DNA from: Daucus carota subsp. sativus | Lineage: Eukaryota > Streptophyta > Magnoliopsida > Apiales > Apiaceae | Direction: 5' to 3' | DNA: 64,000 bases | Assembly: GCF_001625215.2 (NCBI RefSeq) | Contig: NC_030385.2 | Coordinates: forward strand, 43,115,598-43,179,597 | In this document: one piece after another, positions 1 through 13,591 of the stretch | Layout: every line of letters starts with the position of its first letter | Position numbering within the stretch: position 1 is the first letter of the stretch | The notes under the pieces: model-generated | What the model was told of the DNA's origin: nothing | Databases searched by the model: none | Seen by the model: the letters and a program-made list of their open reading frames with translations, nothing else | Program-made: the position numbers and the translations under genes

Positions 1-3000
1 AAATTTGTATAAGAAGGATGAAAGTAAATGAAACTGGGAGGCTGCCGCCTGCAACTAACCTTTCAATTTAATAACTAGTGTCAATGTTAGTATTGATACG
101 ATATTTTTCTAATATGATTCGCGTACATATATAGCACGTTGTACTCTGTATTATATTATGATAAGCCAGTACTGTTATCATATCATATATATTTCAAATC
201 GCAAATTGATTCATACATGAGACTTTCTAGATCTAATCTGCTCCTCTCTATATGTATGCTTCTATTTGGACGGTAATATGTGGGCATAATTTTTTTTTTT
301 ATAGATATACTAGAGCAACTAATAGTATCTAATATATATATCCAAATTATTACAAATAAATTAAAATTCAATTGCAAATGGGGCAACTGTCCCATATAAG
401 CCTTGTAATTAACTGATATTTAACGATTTTCTTATATATTAAAATAACGTATAGATTGATTTAAAAATGTTTTTTCTCTTATTTATAAGTCAATAAAAAA
501 TAAGATTTAAAATTCTCATATTTTAATATATAATTTAGAATTTAATATATATACGGTTCAAATAAATTAATATTAATAGAATTCAATAATCGGATTCCAA
601 AACTCCAGGCATCACTAAATTTATATTTAACTGACCTCGGAATTGATATATATCCCATAGTAGAGTTTGAAAATGACATTGATCATGTTTGTCTCTCCTA
701 TTTTAAAATTCAAAATTTATTTACGCAATATATGTACATAATATATACATACTTATTTTTGAATGTCAATATTTAAAGATTTTAATATACTCATATTTAA
801 TAAATCATTATTTTTCAAAATAATAATATTGTTACTACACATTTTCCTTCTTAAAATAGAATTTTATTTATGAAAAATATGATAAATTAAGTAAGTTTTA
901 CTGAAAAGTTAGTTCCATGTGGCAGTATCGATTTAATGTGAATTTTTTTTGTCTGACAGAAAACGATTGCCAATTAGACCCAATTTCAAATCACTTAATA
1001 TTTTATCCTATCATATGTTTTCAATTATTTCTGATTTGCGATCAAACAACCAACCATTTAATGAGATTTATTGATACAGTATTAGTAGTATATTTTAATT
1101 TTCGACCAACTGTCCAAACGACCACTCATTAAAGAGGTCTGTTGATACAAACTGTCTAGATAAATGGTACTCAGGCAAGTAGGACTACATCAATGAAGGG
1201 GGATTATTTCCGTATGTATCAACAACTCCCATCTAAACTTTTACACTTTCTGTTTTGATATCTTACACTGTAATTTCTTGTGTTATCATATTTTATATTT
1301 TTTACAATATATAATATTAAAATTTATTTATAAAAATATTTTATTTTTGAATAAATAACTAAACATCTATATATTTATTCTAAAAAATATTTAGAACTCA
1401 CTATATATCGTTATGCAGATTGCAGAGAGTATATATTTCAGGGTATTTAACTATTTATCATAGTTGAGATAAGTACGGGAAAAATGGTGATAAGGCAGAC
1501 GCCAGGGCTGCGTGTGGAGAAGATAAAGATGGCAGAGCTGGATTTATCTTCAGTGACACAAGTTAGTAGTATTAGTCAGAAGACTCGGAACTAACTTACG
1601 GAAAGAAACAAGATCTTTAGATGAAGAATTTGAGAACGCTACTCAACGTCAAGTATATCTTATATTAGTACTAGTATTTCTAGTATTTTATATTAAAATG
1701 GTTGCATAATGGTTGCATGTAGCATGCATGATTATGATTTGGTTCATCCAATAATGTGGGTGAGTAGCAGGAACTAGGAAGTGCTTTTTGTGGCTTTCAA
1801 GACTTTTTGAGGCTTTCAAGACGAGAAGTTTCCATATTTTAATTGATCAAAATTTTTATCTCCAACATTGTTGACATATATACCTCCTGTCCTCGGTCCT
1901 CAGCGCTGCCTGTTTTAATGGGATTTTTTTTAACACATTCACACCGCTGAATTTTCAAGATACTTATCCGATACTTATCGGATGTTTAGGACATCGCATT
2001 GTTATGAATTCTCTATTCTTTCGATAGGATGAGTGTTAATTATTATGCAAGACATAGCAATTATTGTTCTCTTCTTATCCTTTCATCTTTCCCTGAACCT
2101 CTTCAACAGAATGAACTAAAATTATTAGCTATAGTATGATTAGTTAAAAATTATTGAATCACTAAAATTTTATAATCCACTAGGATTATTTATAGTAAAA
2201 ATAATATTTTTGTATTTACGTTAAAATTTATAGTAATAATTTATATTAAAAACAAATAATTATTAATTCTCCGATGATATTGACTATAACTATTATTATA
2301 TTTGTTATTAATTTTAAAAATACAATTAAAATAAATTTTAAAAAATTCAATCTATATTAATAAAAATATGATATATTTAATAAAAAAGTATGTAATAATA
2401 ATTAAAACAATTGTTATAATATTAAACAAATATACAAGATACACAAAATATGATAATATGAAAATGAAACAAAATACTTACCATATTTTGTGTATTTCTG
2501 AATATCTGTACACTGCGGCCTGCCGGAAGCCTAGATAATCAAATGTTTAAATGACAAGAAGAAAAGCCCACAAAAGCATAGCCCAAAAAAGGGAATGCTT
2601 CAATGAGCGAAGTAGCTAATTATCTTCATTCTTGTAAAAGTAAATCAATAAATTATTAACATTCATATTTAATCAAAAAAAAAACCTTCATCTTTTAATT
2701 TTTTTAAATAACTACGGTTTTTACATACAAATATTATAAATATGCCCGTTCCAACAATCTAGAGGCCGCTAGCTAAATTTAAAAGTTGGGTCAGAATGAT
2801 TTTTTTTTTCTGGTTCATATATCCTGCTATATACTCCCGTCGCGGATCTCAATTGTTTATCCGGAGTTATGAATTTTAATTTAATAAATTATTTTAAACT
2901 TTTCTTTTCAAGGAAAAAAAAATTTAAAATTTAAATTTCTATATAGAATAAAAAAAATTAAAAAATTATTTGTAAACATATATTCTATCTTGAAATATGT

Positions 3001-3353
3001 GTCTAAGGGATTGCAAATTAAAAAGTGCAAGGAACATAGGGCCATCTTTTTGTTATAAAAGATAAGAATGTAGTTAGCAAGAGTTTCTGTGACTATAGTA
3101 TAAACTTAAAAAACCATAACAGTTCGAGTAACGTATAAAATTTCAGGGATATGATTAGCTTATAACGAATTAATCTAAGGTATCTAATAAGCCACCCGAG
3201 TTACATCTGGATGGTAAAACAAGTGTGGCGCATCAACATATGGTACTTAAGTTAATAACTAAAACAATTCAAAGGGGGCACAAAAAATATGAAAATAGTA
3301 CTCTTCTTCTGATAGAAGGAGAAGAGCTTTAATTTGAGGATGGCTAGCTATCC
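1..3353. other. AT-rich intergenic DNA
   Basis: No gene is supported here. Open frames are short and lack family motifs. The sequence is strongly AT-rich with many short A and T runs. The last few hundred bases probably hold the 3' untranslated region of the 14-3-3 gene, which ends at 3354 on the minus strand. Confidence 0.6.
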
Positions 3354-4912
<1,559 letters not shown>

Positions 4913-6120
4913 GATTTTTGTGATAAATGAGATGGGGGAATTATTATTTTTTTGTAGAAGAAGGGAGAGTGGGAGGAGGGGATAGAAAAGCGGAGGGGGA
5001 GAGATGTGGAAGGAGGCTATTGCGAGATGAGGGCAGTGATGATCGGAATTAACATGAGCCGTTGGGTTTCAAAATTATTGTTACAGTAACGAAGTTGATG
5101 TGCATGCATGGGTGATATTTATTCGGGAATTTGTTTATAAATAGATAAAATAAGGATGATATAACAAAATGTATTTCAAATTATTTTTAAAAAAATATTT
5201 CCAAATAGCTGATGCTCCGGTTAAGAATGATTTTATTGGTGAGATTGATTTAAATGGAGTTCAAATTTATTTAATGAAAAAATATGCCACATATAATTTA
5301 AGAGAGTTTCGGCATTTCTTCTCTCAAGATATTACATTTTTCTTCGATAAGCAAGACCGATTAATATTTTTTATTTTTTTTGTCACAAGATACTTTCTCG
5401 TATAACGAATTGTATCAGAATACAAAAGCCGCTGTAAGGAGTTCCTTTCGTTCAAGAAAGTTTATCATCTAACCCTCGGACATGCAGAGATGACCGGAGA
5501 CACTTATTAGACAATAAAACTTTAATGTTCGATAAGAAAACACCCATAAAGGTCCCACTACCATTCTATCTTCCACTCGCATACCTGAAAAAATGCAATA
5601 CAAATAAAACATAATAAGTTCATACATACAGCAAAATAATAAAACTATCTAAAAAGATGGAGGAAAAGAGTTTAAGATTTTGAAGGAAGATAAAACGAAG
5701 ATATTTTGAAGTTTAAGAGCATCTCCAACCATACAAACCCCTTAGCTAAAAAGTGAGTTTAGCATATAATTTAAGAGAGTTTTGGCATTTTTTTTCCTAA
5801 GATATTAGCATTTTTCTTTAATAAGCAAGACCGATTAATATTTGAAGGAAGATAAACGAAGATATATCGAAACTTAATGAAGATATTTTTCATTCTTTCA
5901 ATAGACGTATTTTAGTTTGTCACATATATATTTTATAGAATGACATCATAAACAGATATTCACTCCGGTTAGTTCTTATATATTTGTCCCCTAAAGATCG
6001 TTATTGTTTTTCCCTCTCATTTTCTTGTTTCTGTTTGATATTATTTATATTAAATTAATAAAATAAATCTATTAATTTTCATACAAGTTAATATAAATTT
6101 TTAATAATAAATAGTAATCA
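4913..6120. other. Promoter side of the 14-3-3 gene plus dispersed-repeat remnants
   Basis: The first 150 bp is purine-rich upstream DNA of the 14-3-3 gene. Beyond it an approximately 80-bp segment occurs twice, at about 5290-5375 and 5762-5845. Near 5717 is GAGCATCTCCAACC, a motif common at plant MITE ends. The open frame at 5169-5405 overlaps the first repeat copy and has no recognised domain, so it is not called a gene. Confidence 0.45.
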
Positions 6121-7272
6121 TCAATATACTTATATAAAGGAGAAGCGAGGGGCGTGTAGGTGGCGCCTCTCACATCGCTCCGTTCTATTTTTCTAATTTT
6201 CTGAAATTTTTGGATGAAAAATATCAGAATTTATAACTACCTTTTTTAGTTTCGGATATATTAGAAGCAAGTTTTAGAATCTGATTTTGTTTTACATTAT
6301 TTATGGAATATAACCGCTTGAAAGTTTTAATCTGATTTTGTTTCCGATTATTTAATTATAAGAAAAAGTATCACACAAGTCTCTCTGCACCTATAAATAC
6401 CCCTATAAGTTGTAGGGTTTTAGATCATCTAAACACAACATACTCTCTCTCAATACCACAATCTTACCTCTCTCTGGTGATAATTCTCTTGCTCGATTTC
6501 TAACTCGACGGTGCCGTTCTTCTGCAGCTACGATAAGTGAATGTTGTTTATACTATATTAAAAAGATAAAGGTTGTTTTAAACAAAAGTAGTTATAGACC
6601 GTTATGTGGGAGTCGACAATTCAAAATAGTCTTGACATGATTTTGATGGATGATATCAATAAATTAACTATGAGTGATGTATGTTTGTTGGTTATTCTTT
6701 TATAATATTTGTTTTGTTCATCGGACATGTTTGTTGTTGTTAATTTTTATATGATTTACTTTGTATACTGGAAAATATTATTCATGCATTATGTGTTTGC
6801 TCCGTTCAAGCGACTTTCAAGTGAACGCTGTTTATACAATATTAAAAAATAAAAATTGTTACACGTAAGGGTAGTTATAGACCGCTGTCTAACGGATTTA
6901 AGTTAGATGTTTTTGTGCACAATCAATCCAAAAAAATTTGAAGGAAAACAATATAAGAACATGATTACTTTTCAAAAAAAAAACACAAATAAAATTAAGA
7001 TTCGTCGTGCTTTAAATTGTTAATTACGTGTAGAAATTTATTTTCATTTTTTCACCATGAATTATAATCCAATTTTGCAATTTTATATATTAGTATTTGT
7101 ATTATATCAAAAATTTTATAATATAAAATTTATTTTATCCTACAGATATTAATTTTTAATCATTAATATATTTTTTATAGACATTCATAAAATAATTACA
7201 TTCTACAAAAATTAATATTAAATCATTAATATAATTTTTATAGGCCGCCGCAACGCGCGGTTTCTCAACTAG
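6121..7272 (+). mobile_element. Non-autonomous Helitron, complete
   Basis: The element starts with TC directly after an A (6120|6121). It ends with a short GC hairpin (GCCGCCGCAACGCGCGG region, about 7243-7260) followed by CTAG at 7269-7272 and a host T. That is the canonical Helitron layout of A|T insertion, 5' TC, 3' hairpin and CTRR, with no target duplication. The 5' end carries an inverted repeat around GCGAGGGGCG and GGCGCCTC. The first roughly 215 bp match 63785-64000 almost exactly, which supports the 5' boundary independently. No Rep/helicase coding is present. Inside, a TATAAATA at 6392 followed by a CT-rich stretch looks like a promoter and leader. Two related segments begin near 6538 and 6822. 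Confidence 0.82.
6392..6399 (+). promoter_or_regulatory. TATA-like box inside the Helitron
   Basis: TATAAATA is followed about 40-90 bp downstream by CT-rich, leader-like sequence (ACTCTCTCTCAATACC). No open frame follows, so the downstream gene part, if it was ever captured, is absent. Confidence 0.35.
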
Positions 7273-7721
7273 TTAATACTAAAAGATGGATCTTGATGAT
7301 CTCAGAGTCACATATTTTATTAAGAACGAGTCCATCCAACCTGATTTCATGTATAATAATCTCGAAGACTCGTTTAATACGGGTCCATATACTTTGAAAA
7401 TTATGTGAATTAGTTATGATCAATATCAAAATAATATAAAATTAAATTGAACAAAGAGGAGGATAGATATTATGAAATTTTTTATTTAGAGACCATTAAT
7501 ATGGGAAGGAGGAGTAATTTTCTTCTGTTGTATCTTCTTGCGTGGGAACTGGGCAACTGTAGTCTCGTATAAACTTTTGACCTTGCATTAGCTGTAGCCT
7601 GTAAGTTATACCTGCACTCCTGCAGTGCAGGAAATTGCGAGGAATTCGTATTCAACCACCCCATGTAGCAGAATATTAATGCAACTATTGCTGTCGAACT
7701 GTCCTGCTGTGAAATTTACTA
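7273..7721. other. Short intergenic stretch, nothing recognised
   Basis: Lies between the Helitron end and the first Stowaway element. A 60-codon minus-strand frame at 7482-7664 has no motif or conserved feature I can name. Confidence 0.4.
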
Positions 7722-7833
7722 CTCCCTCCGTCCCAATAAATTGTATACAGTTTCCTTTTTGAGACGTCCCACTAATTGTATACATTCCAAAAGTAGTAAA
7801 CTTTTATAATATAAAACATCAATTCACCAACTA

Positions 7834-8132
7834 CTCCCTCCGTCCCACCAAGTTCTTTACAGTTTTCTTTTTTGGATGTCTCATCCAATTCTTTACATTC
7901 CAAAACTTACCAAAGTCAATGGGTCCCACTACTTCCCAACTTTTCCTCCATTTTCACACTACTTTTACTCCTTTTTCACACTACTTTTACTCCACTATCT
8001 CTCTTTTATTCATTAAAAATTGATGGGTCCCATCACTTCATCCATTTTTCTTCCTCTTTTCCACTACTTTATACATATTTCTTAACCTCCGTGCCCAAAC
8101 CAAACGTAAAGAATTGGCTGGGACGGAGGGAG
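7834..8132. mobile_element. Nested Stowaway MITE, second subfamily
   Basis: CTCCCTCCGTCCC at 7834 and GGGACGGAGGGAG ending at 8132 are flanked by TA. The subterminal sequence (AGTTCTTTACAG, TAAAGAATTGG) differs from the host element and matches the copy at 30419-30699 in reverse. It splits the outer element at a site that reads continuously in the intact copy at 8983-9295. Confidence 0.82.
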
Positions 8133-8485
8133 TACTTTCTTCCACTATCTCCATTTTATAATAATATAAACAGTTTCCTTTTTTGGATGTCCTATCCAAT
8201 TCTTTACATTTCCAAAACTTACCAAAAATAGTCAATGGGTCCCACTACTTCCCAACTTTTCCTCCATTTTCACACTACTTTTACTCCTTTTTCACACTAC
8301 TTTTACTCCACTATCTCTCTTTTATTCATTAAAAATTGATGGGTCCCATCACTTCATCCACTTTTCTTCCTCTTTTCCACTACTTTATACATATTTCTTA
8401 ACCTCCGTGCCCAAACCAAACGTAAAGAATTGGCTGGGACGGAGGGAGTACTTTCTTCCACTATCTCCATTTTATAATAATATAA
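7855..8485 (+). repeat. Tandem duplication (about 315 bp x 2) across the nested MITE
   Basis: The right part of the nested element plus flanking outer-element sequence (7855-8169) is repeated at 8170-8485. The blocks are offset by 316 bp at the matching AATGGGTCCCAC positions. Copies differ by a few substitutions and small indels. Unequal exchange or replication slippage is the simple explanation. Confidence 0.8.
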
Positions 8486-8660
8486 ACCCTATTACACTCA
8501 CTACTTTCCTCCACTATCTCAAATCTATTATTAAATATAAATGGGTCCCACCACTATACCCACTTTTCATCCAACTTTCCTCATTTCTTATCCAATTTCT
8601 TGGTCTCCGTGTCCCAACCATTTGTATACAAATGACTGGGACGGAGGGAGTATTCTATTA

Positions 8661-8901
8661 GTCCTTTTGTCTCATAATAAAAGTCGTTTTGATTTTTTAT
8701 ACGTAATTTGAGGTGTACAAAAAACATACTTCGACATATTTTTTTTCAATTTTTTTTCTCAAATACAAATTTAATATCTATATTTTAATTCAGAAAAAAA
8801 ATTTAAAACTAATATATAAAAAATATGTATTTTTACATCTTAAATCATGTGTCAAAGTCAAAACGACTCTTATTATTATTATTATTATAGGACAGAGGGA
8901 G
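8661..8901. mobile_element. Degraded Stowaway-like MITE
   Basis: Left arm GTCCTTTTGTCTCATAATAA is complementary to the right end TTATTATAGGACAGAGGGAG, with inner arms AAGTCGTTTTGA and TCAAAACGACT. It ends at a TA at 8902. An ATT microsatellite has expanded near the right arm. The left terminus has lost the CTCCCTCC consensus, so that boundary is approximate. Confidence 0.6.
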
Positions 8902-8982
8902 TACTATCAGATCTAGGTAATTGCGATACATGCTAAAAACAGTCTCAAAATCTTCGTATGGGAAAAAAATACATAAGTAGTA

Positions 8983-9295
8983 CTCCCTCCGTCCCAATGA
9001 ATTGTATACAGTTCCTATTTTGGGACGTCCCATCAATTGTATATATTCTAAAAGTAGTAAACTTTTATAATATAAAACATCAATTCAGCAACTACTTTCT
9101 TCCACTATCTCCATTTTTATAATAATATAAACACTATTACACCCACTACTTTCCTCCACTATCTCAAATCTATTATTAAATATGAATGGGTCCCACCATT
9201 ATACCTATTTTTCATCCAACTTTACTCATTTCTTACACAGTTTCTTGGTCTCCGTGTCCCAGCCATTTGTATACAAATGACTGGGACGGAGGGAG
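8983..9295. mobile_element. Stowaway MITE, intact
   Basis: TA-flanked, 313 bp, with terminal repeats CTCCCTCCGTCCCA and CTGGGACGGAGGGAG and inner GTATAC motifs. This is the uninterrupted version of the element at 7722 and shows where that one was split. Confidence 0.88.
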
Positions 9296-9768
9296 TATTA
9301 AATAGTAGACAAAAACAGAGAGTACATATAAACAATAAACCGACCTACCTATAGAAAATGATACATAAACCATAAACCACAAAAGTCAAACGCCAACCGC
9401 ATAAAAAGAGTAATGTTAGAAGTCTCAAATTATGTCCAGACCCAGACAAATGCCTAAAATTATCCAATTTACATGTATTGAAACTTTTTTTTTATTATTA
9501 TTAGCGTGTAGAATTAATTATACATTATCAATAAATTTTGAAAAAATAATAATAAAAGAAATTCGAAATCTAGTATTTTTCATAAAAATAAGGACCACAA
9601 ACCAAATCTCAGCCACAGCGAACAAAACAGCCTAGCACCAGTTCACCATTACATTCTGTATGTAGTTGTCCGTACCATCATACTTGCTGCTTTCGCATTG
9701 GTCCTATAACTAATTTAATACTCCTAACACTTTGGTTGCATCTTGACGCGGCGTCATCATGACTACTA

Positions 9769-10030
9769 CTCCCTCCGTCCCTTTTTACTTGTCCCTTTTG
9801 GAAAAAAAACGCATCTTAAGAAAATGTTAGTTGGATATCTTGTTTTCATACATATCCCTAATAAATGTAATGAATTAGATAGAGTTGTGTATATATATAT
9901 GCTAGTCAAACATTGGAAGTTGTTACTTTTTGAAAAAACATACAAAAAGTTGCTTTGAAAAGAGAAGTGGACAAGTAATTTGGGACAAATTTTTTTTTCA
10001 AAGTGGACATGTAAAAGGGGACGGAGGGAG
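9769..10030. mobile_element. Stowaway MITE, third subfamily
   Basis: TA-flanked, 262 bp. Ends are CTCCCTCCGTCCC and GGGGACGGAGGGAG, with inner arms TTTTTACTTGTCCC and GGACATGTAAAAGGGG. The interior differs from the 313-bp type. Confidence 0.84.
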
Positions 10031-10361
10031 TACTAGTTAACAAAGGTGCACTCCGATCAAATTTACGGATCAGGGAAGATTTTCTTGTCTCTGCGCTGTT
10101 GTGGGAGCAAGTGTTGGAAGTAATGTAAAACAACAAGTGTTACTAAAAGTCACCAAAACAAAAGTGCTACTAAAGAAAGGTGTGCCAGATGATCGATAGA
10201 GACGAAGATCGAAGAATTCACATTAGTGTCAGTGTGAATTCTTATAATTCCCTTATAAGTTACTTATAAATCAAGTCAAGTATCTCCGGAGGAGAAAAAG
10301 AATCTCGGTGTTAAAAGTCTTGTTTCCCCTCCCTTTCATACAACTTTGTGATCAGCATGTA

Positions 10362-10677
10362 CTCCCTCCGTCCCAGTGAATTGTATACAGTTTCCTTTTT
10401 GGGACGTCCCATCAATTGTATACATTTTAAAAGTGGTAAACTTTTATAATATAAAATATCATTACACCAACTACCTTCCTCCACTATCTCTATTTTATAA
10501 TAATATAAACACTATTACACCCACTACATTCCTCCACTATCTCAAATCTATTATTAAATATAAATAGGTCCCACCACTATACCCACTTTTCATCTAACTT
10601 TACTCATTTCTTACACAATTTCTTGGTCTTCGTGTCCCAACCATTTGTATATATACAAATGACTGGGACGGAGGGAG
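10362..10677. mobile_element. Stowaway MITE, intact
   Basis: TA-flanked, 316 bp, same subfamily as 8983-9295 by its GTATACAGTTTCC left arm and right arm GACTGGGACGGAGGGAG. It lies about 460 bp beyond the 3' end of the OCTOPUS-like gene. Confidence 0.88.
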
Positions 10678-11141
10678 TATATGCAAACCAAACTTAAACC
10701 AGACCAATCCTACTTGCATACTAAAATTCATTATCAACGGATCGATCAGAACAAGAAACTAAATTAGTAATCAACGTCAAAATACTTCTGTAGCACTCTG
10801 TAAATGGATGAAGAGGCGAAGTTAGATACTAGCAGTCTTACAATTTTTCTGTATCAACGTCTCACCAAGCGATATAGTATAAAACCAAACCAAACATAAT
10901 CAGTATATGACAAGTTGGTATCATTAAGTTGAAAGTGTGATTGAATTTCGATTTTCGCAATTCATCAGCTTAAGCCAAAACACCAGGCTCACTTCTCACT
11001 ACACAATACATGCATGTAACGTAACAATCTGAGAAAATATTCGATCATTTGTTTTCTCTGATGTAAATACTACAAATCTACATATAAATAAAAGAATCTA
11101 GATATACAATAACAATTACAAAGAATCTGAAAAAATCTGCC
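10678..11141. other. 3' flank of the OCTOPUS-like gene
   Basis: No gene seen. The part next to 11142 is AT-rich and probably contains the 3' untranslated region of the minus-strand gene. Confidence 0.4.
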
Positions 11142-11624
11142 TCAATGAACTCCAGAAGATGATCTTTCCCTCGTAGTCTTCGAATGCATTAAACCTTCAT
11201 GATCCATTTTCTTGCTTCTCGAACCAATTAATTTAGACCAAAATCCCCCCTTCTTCTTCCGAAATTCATCGTTCATTTGATCTTTCCTCGGTGGATAAAA
11301 CTCCATTGACCTACTCTTCGTAAGAATCACATTCTTCCCACTCACTTTCAAGAAAGACACGTACCCTTTCCCCTCTGATCTTTTCACCGGAGATGCGCAT
11401 GAGGAAGCATTCGACGAAGAATCACACGACGATAACGATGACAACGACGACGAAGTATCCGGAGTTCTCAATGCTCTCTTCATTGGTTTCTTCGAAGACG
11501 CCAGCCGAGAGAGTCTTTCCGCTAGACATACTGCGCAAACGCCAGGCGCTTGCTTGTGCTTCGGGTGCTTCTTGCACCTCATCTGTTCCGGTTTCGGTTT
11601 CAGTTTCGGTTTCCGATTTTCCAT
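11142..11624 (-). CDS. Short basic protein with OCTOPUS-like N-terminal Cys/His motif
   Basis: Single-exon frame of 160 residues. Residues 17-38 carry a Cys/His cluster (C17, H20, H23, C30, C33) followed by LAERL, resembling the N-terminus of the OCTOPUS/DUF740 family (CxxHPxH...GVCxxCLxERL). Full OCTOPUS-type proteins are membrane-associated polarity factors of the phloem and are several times longer (family knowledge). Here the rest is a Ser-rich linker (about 50-80), a segment around VSFLKVSGKNV, and a basic C-terminus with GGFWSKLIGSRSKK, similar to the tail of that family. It therefore looks like the family's two ends with the middle missing, which also occurs in short plant paralogues. 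No signal peptide or membrane helix. The start is the first Met of the frame. Function is not known from sequence. Confidence 0.82.
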   Translation of the reverse strand: MENRKPKLKPKPEQMRCKKHPKHKQAPGVCAVCLAERLSRLASSKKPMKRALRTPDTSSSLSSLSSCDSSSNASSCASPVKRSEGKGYVSFLKVSGKNVILTKSRSMEFYPPRKDQMNDEFRKKKGGFWSKLIGSRSKKMDHEGLMHSKTTRERSSSGVH

Positions 11625-12630
11625 GGTTTGCTGTTTTTTAGCTAGAGATGTTCATTTCTCCGGACTTGGAGTGCTTATATAAAGATGTTCTAAGTGTTTT
11701 CTAAGAGAGTTCAAGGGAGGTTCTTGGTAAGTTCAAAAAGGACTTGTTTTGACGAAATGCAAGTTGTTTTGAAGTTGGATTTTTAAGAAGGGTCCACAAA
11801 GAGGAGGGCTCTAGTCATGTTTGTTTACTAAGTAAAAAAGACCGACATTTTATGTGAGAGCGTGGAATTAATTAACACACAGACTTTATTGATTATGTCT
11901 TTCTTTTACAATTTTCCAAGAGCGTGCCGAGCCATCTTAGAATTTACCAAGTATTTGCTGTCCAGATACGTGACCTGTTTTAGCTTTTGCGACTAAGAAG
12001 TGTTCAAAATGAATCATCATTCAGAATTGCTTGCATGAGAATTAATGTGTAGAATTAAATATTTTTTAATGCAGTATGTGTAAAAGTCAAGTATACTGGA
12101 AAAGGGTTTAAAAAACATTAGAGAGCGTGGAAAACTTAAATTCTGATGTTTGGAGCTTATCTTGTAACGGGATGGAATCAGGATCTATTTTTTTATCATT
12201 AAAATTCTTAAATTAAAAAACTAAAAATGTCTCTATCGAAATTTTAATATAAAAGTGTGTTTCTAGATTTTTCTGCAGTTCCCTCCTAATCAAATATGTC
12301 TGGGTTAACTGATAAAAAACAAATATGTCTAGATTCGTCCACGATGACTTGTGTATTTAATAATTAGATTTACGGTTTACCATGTAAATAAAGAGAGAAT
12401 AATTGAATATGAGATATTTGTACTACTAATTTCTATATGATCTGTAAAATTAAGAGTCTATTTCTCTGGATTTAAAATCGAGCTTTATATTCAGAAGTCG
12501 TTTTAAAGTCAAAGCCAGAAACTAACTTAAATTAAAAAGTTAGTTTGAGGTATTTTTTCAGTGACTTGATTATTTTTTATTTTTTACAAAAATTACTCAT
12601 AAATCATAAATTACTCATAAATTATTTTTA
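11625..12630. other. Upstream DNA of the OCTOPUS-like gene
   Basis: A TATATAA on the plus strand near 11676 (reverse TTATATA) lies about 50 bp upstream of the minus-strand start and could serve as its TATA box. Beyond that the DNA is AT-rich and I see no gene. Confidence 0.35.
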
Positions 12631-13569
12631 CTAGCCTTTTTGGCCCGTGCTACGCACACGGGTATTGATTCTTTGATTTTTTATCAACTTAACCTCTACT
12701 TTCTGTCGTGAATAACCCCAAATCTGACGGGTAATAGGCGCAGTCAAACTACTTATTTATGCGTTTTAAGTCATAAAATTTAACGTATTTATTAGCATTT
12801 TGGCCTGTGCTACGCACATGGGTATGATTTTTTATTTTTTTTTCTCAAATTAACCCATACATTTTTTATTAACAAACAGTATGATATGAAATATAAGTTA
12901 TGAAAGGCACGTACGTAAGAGTTAAAATACTCGAGTTATGTTATTGGCGATCAGTACGTTGTAGATGTTAAAGATAATATATATGAATGTCGATTGAAAA
13001 ATAAAATAAAATCACGCAACAAATTTTATAACAACGCGGACTATATAAATTTTTGTATTTAGAAACATAAATAATTATAAACTTAACCTGATTATCCATA
13101 TTATAAATCTTTCATCCATTCCTTATGTATTAAATTAAGGTAAATATGTTGATGATAGAGTTTCCACCCAACCTTAATAAAAATTGATAAATAGGTTAAA
13201 AAATAATTAACCTTAAACATCAATAAAGGAATACATATGTAGTCATAATTCAGTTACATTACTATAATTATATGCTACAATTACTGTTTATACCGAAAAT
13301 TGATAGTAAGAAGATATACGTTATAAATATATATGGAATAGATACTGTATTGATTTTTATAACAGAATAGATTTTCATTAGTATCATTGATATAACCAAA
13401 TATTTAATATAATAATAATATTTCAAGTTCAGAATAAAAATTTATAAGTTTATGGATCAATAATCAAATCATTGTTTGTATAGTTAAAATAATAAAAAAT
13501 AGGTAATTGTTTCTGAAATATTATAAAAAATTCATGAAAATAGTAATGACTATATAATTAAGATTTCTC

Positions 13570-13591
13570 GGGGTCGCCTAACGGCGACCCC
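13570..13591. repeat. GC palindrome in array unit (perfect)
   Basis: Stem GGGGTCGCC, loop TAAC, stem GGCGACCCC: nine perfect pairs in otherwise very AT-rich DNA. Confidence 0.85.

Larger units (their letters stand above)
7722..8650. mobile_element. Stowaway MITE (Tc1/mariner type), interrupted by a nested element
   Basis: Termini are CTCCCTCCGTCCC on the left and GGGACGGAGGGAG on the right, flanked by TA on both sides. The inner sequence (TTGTATACAGTTTCC and CATTTGTATACAAATG) matches the intact copies at 8983, 10362 and 51621. A second Stowaway is inserted at an internal TA (after 7833) and part of the composite was then duplicated, so the length is 929 bp instead of about 313. Confidence 0.85.

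Noticed and set aside
7872..8661. Open frames of 65-119 codons
   Set aside because: They lie wholly inside Stowaway elements and repeat with the duplication; no protein family fits.
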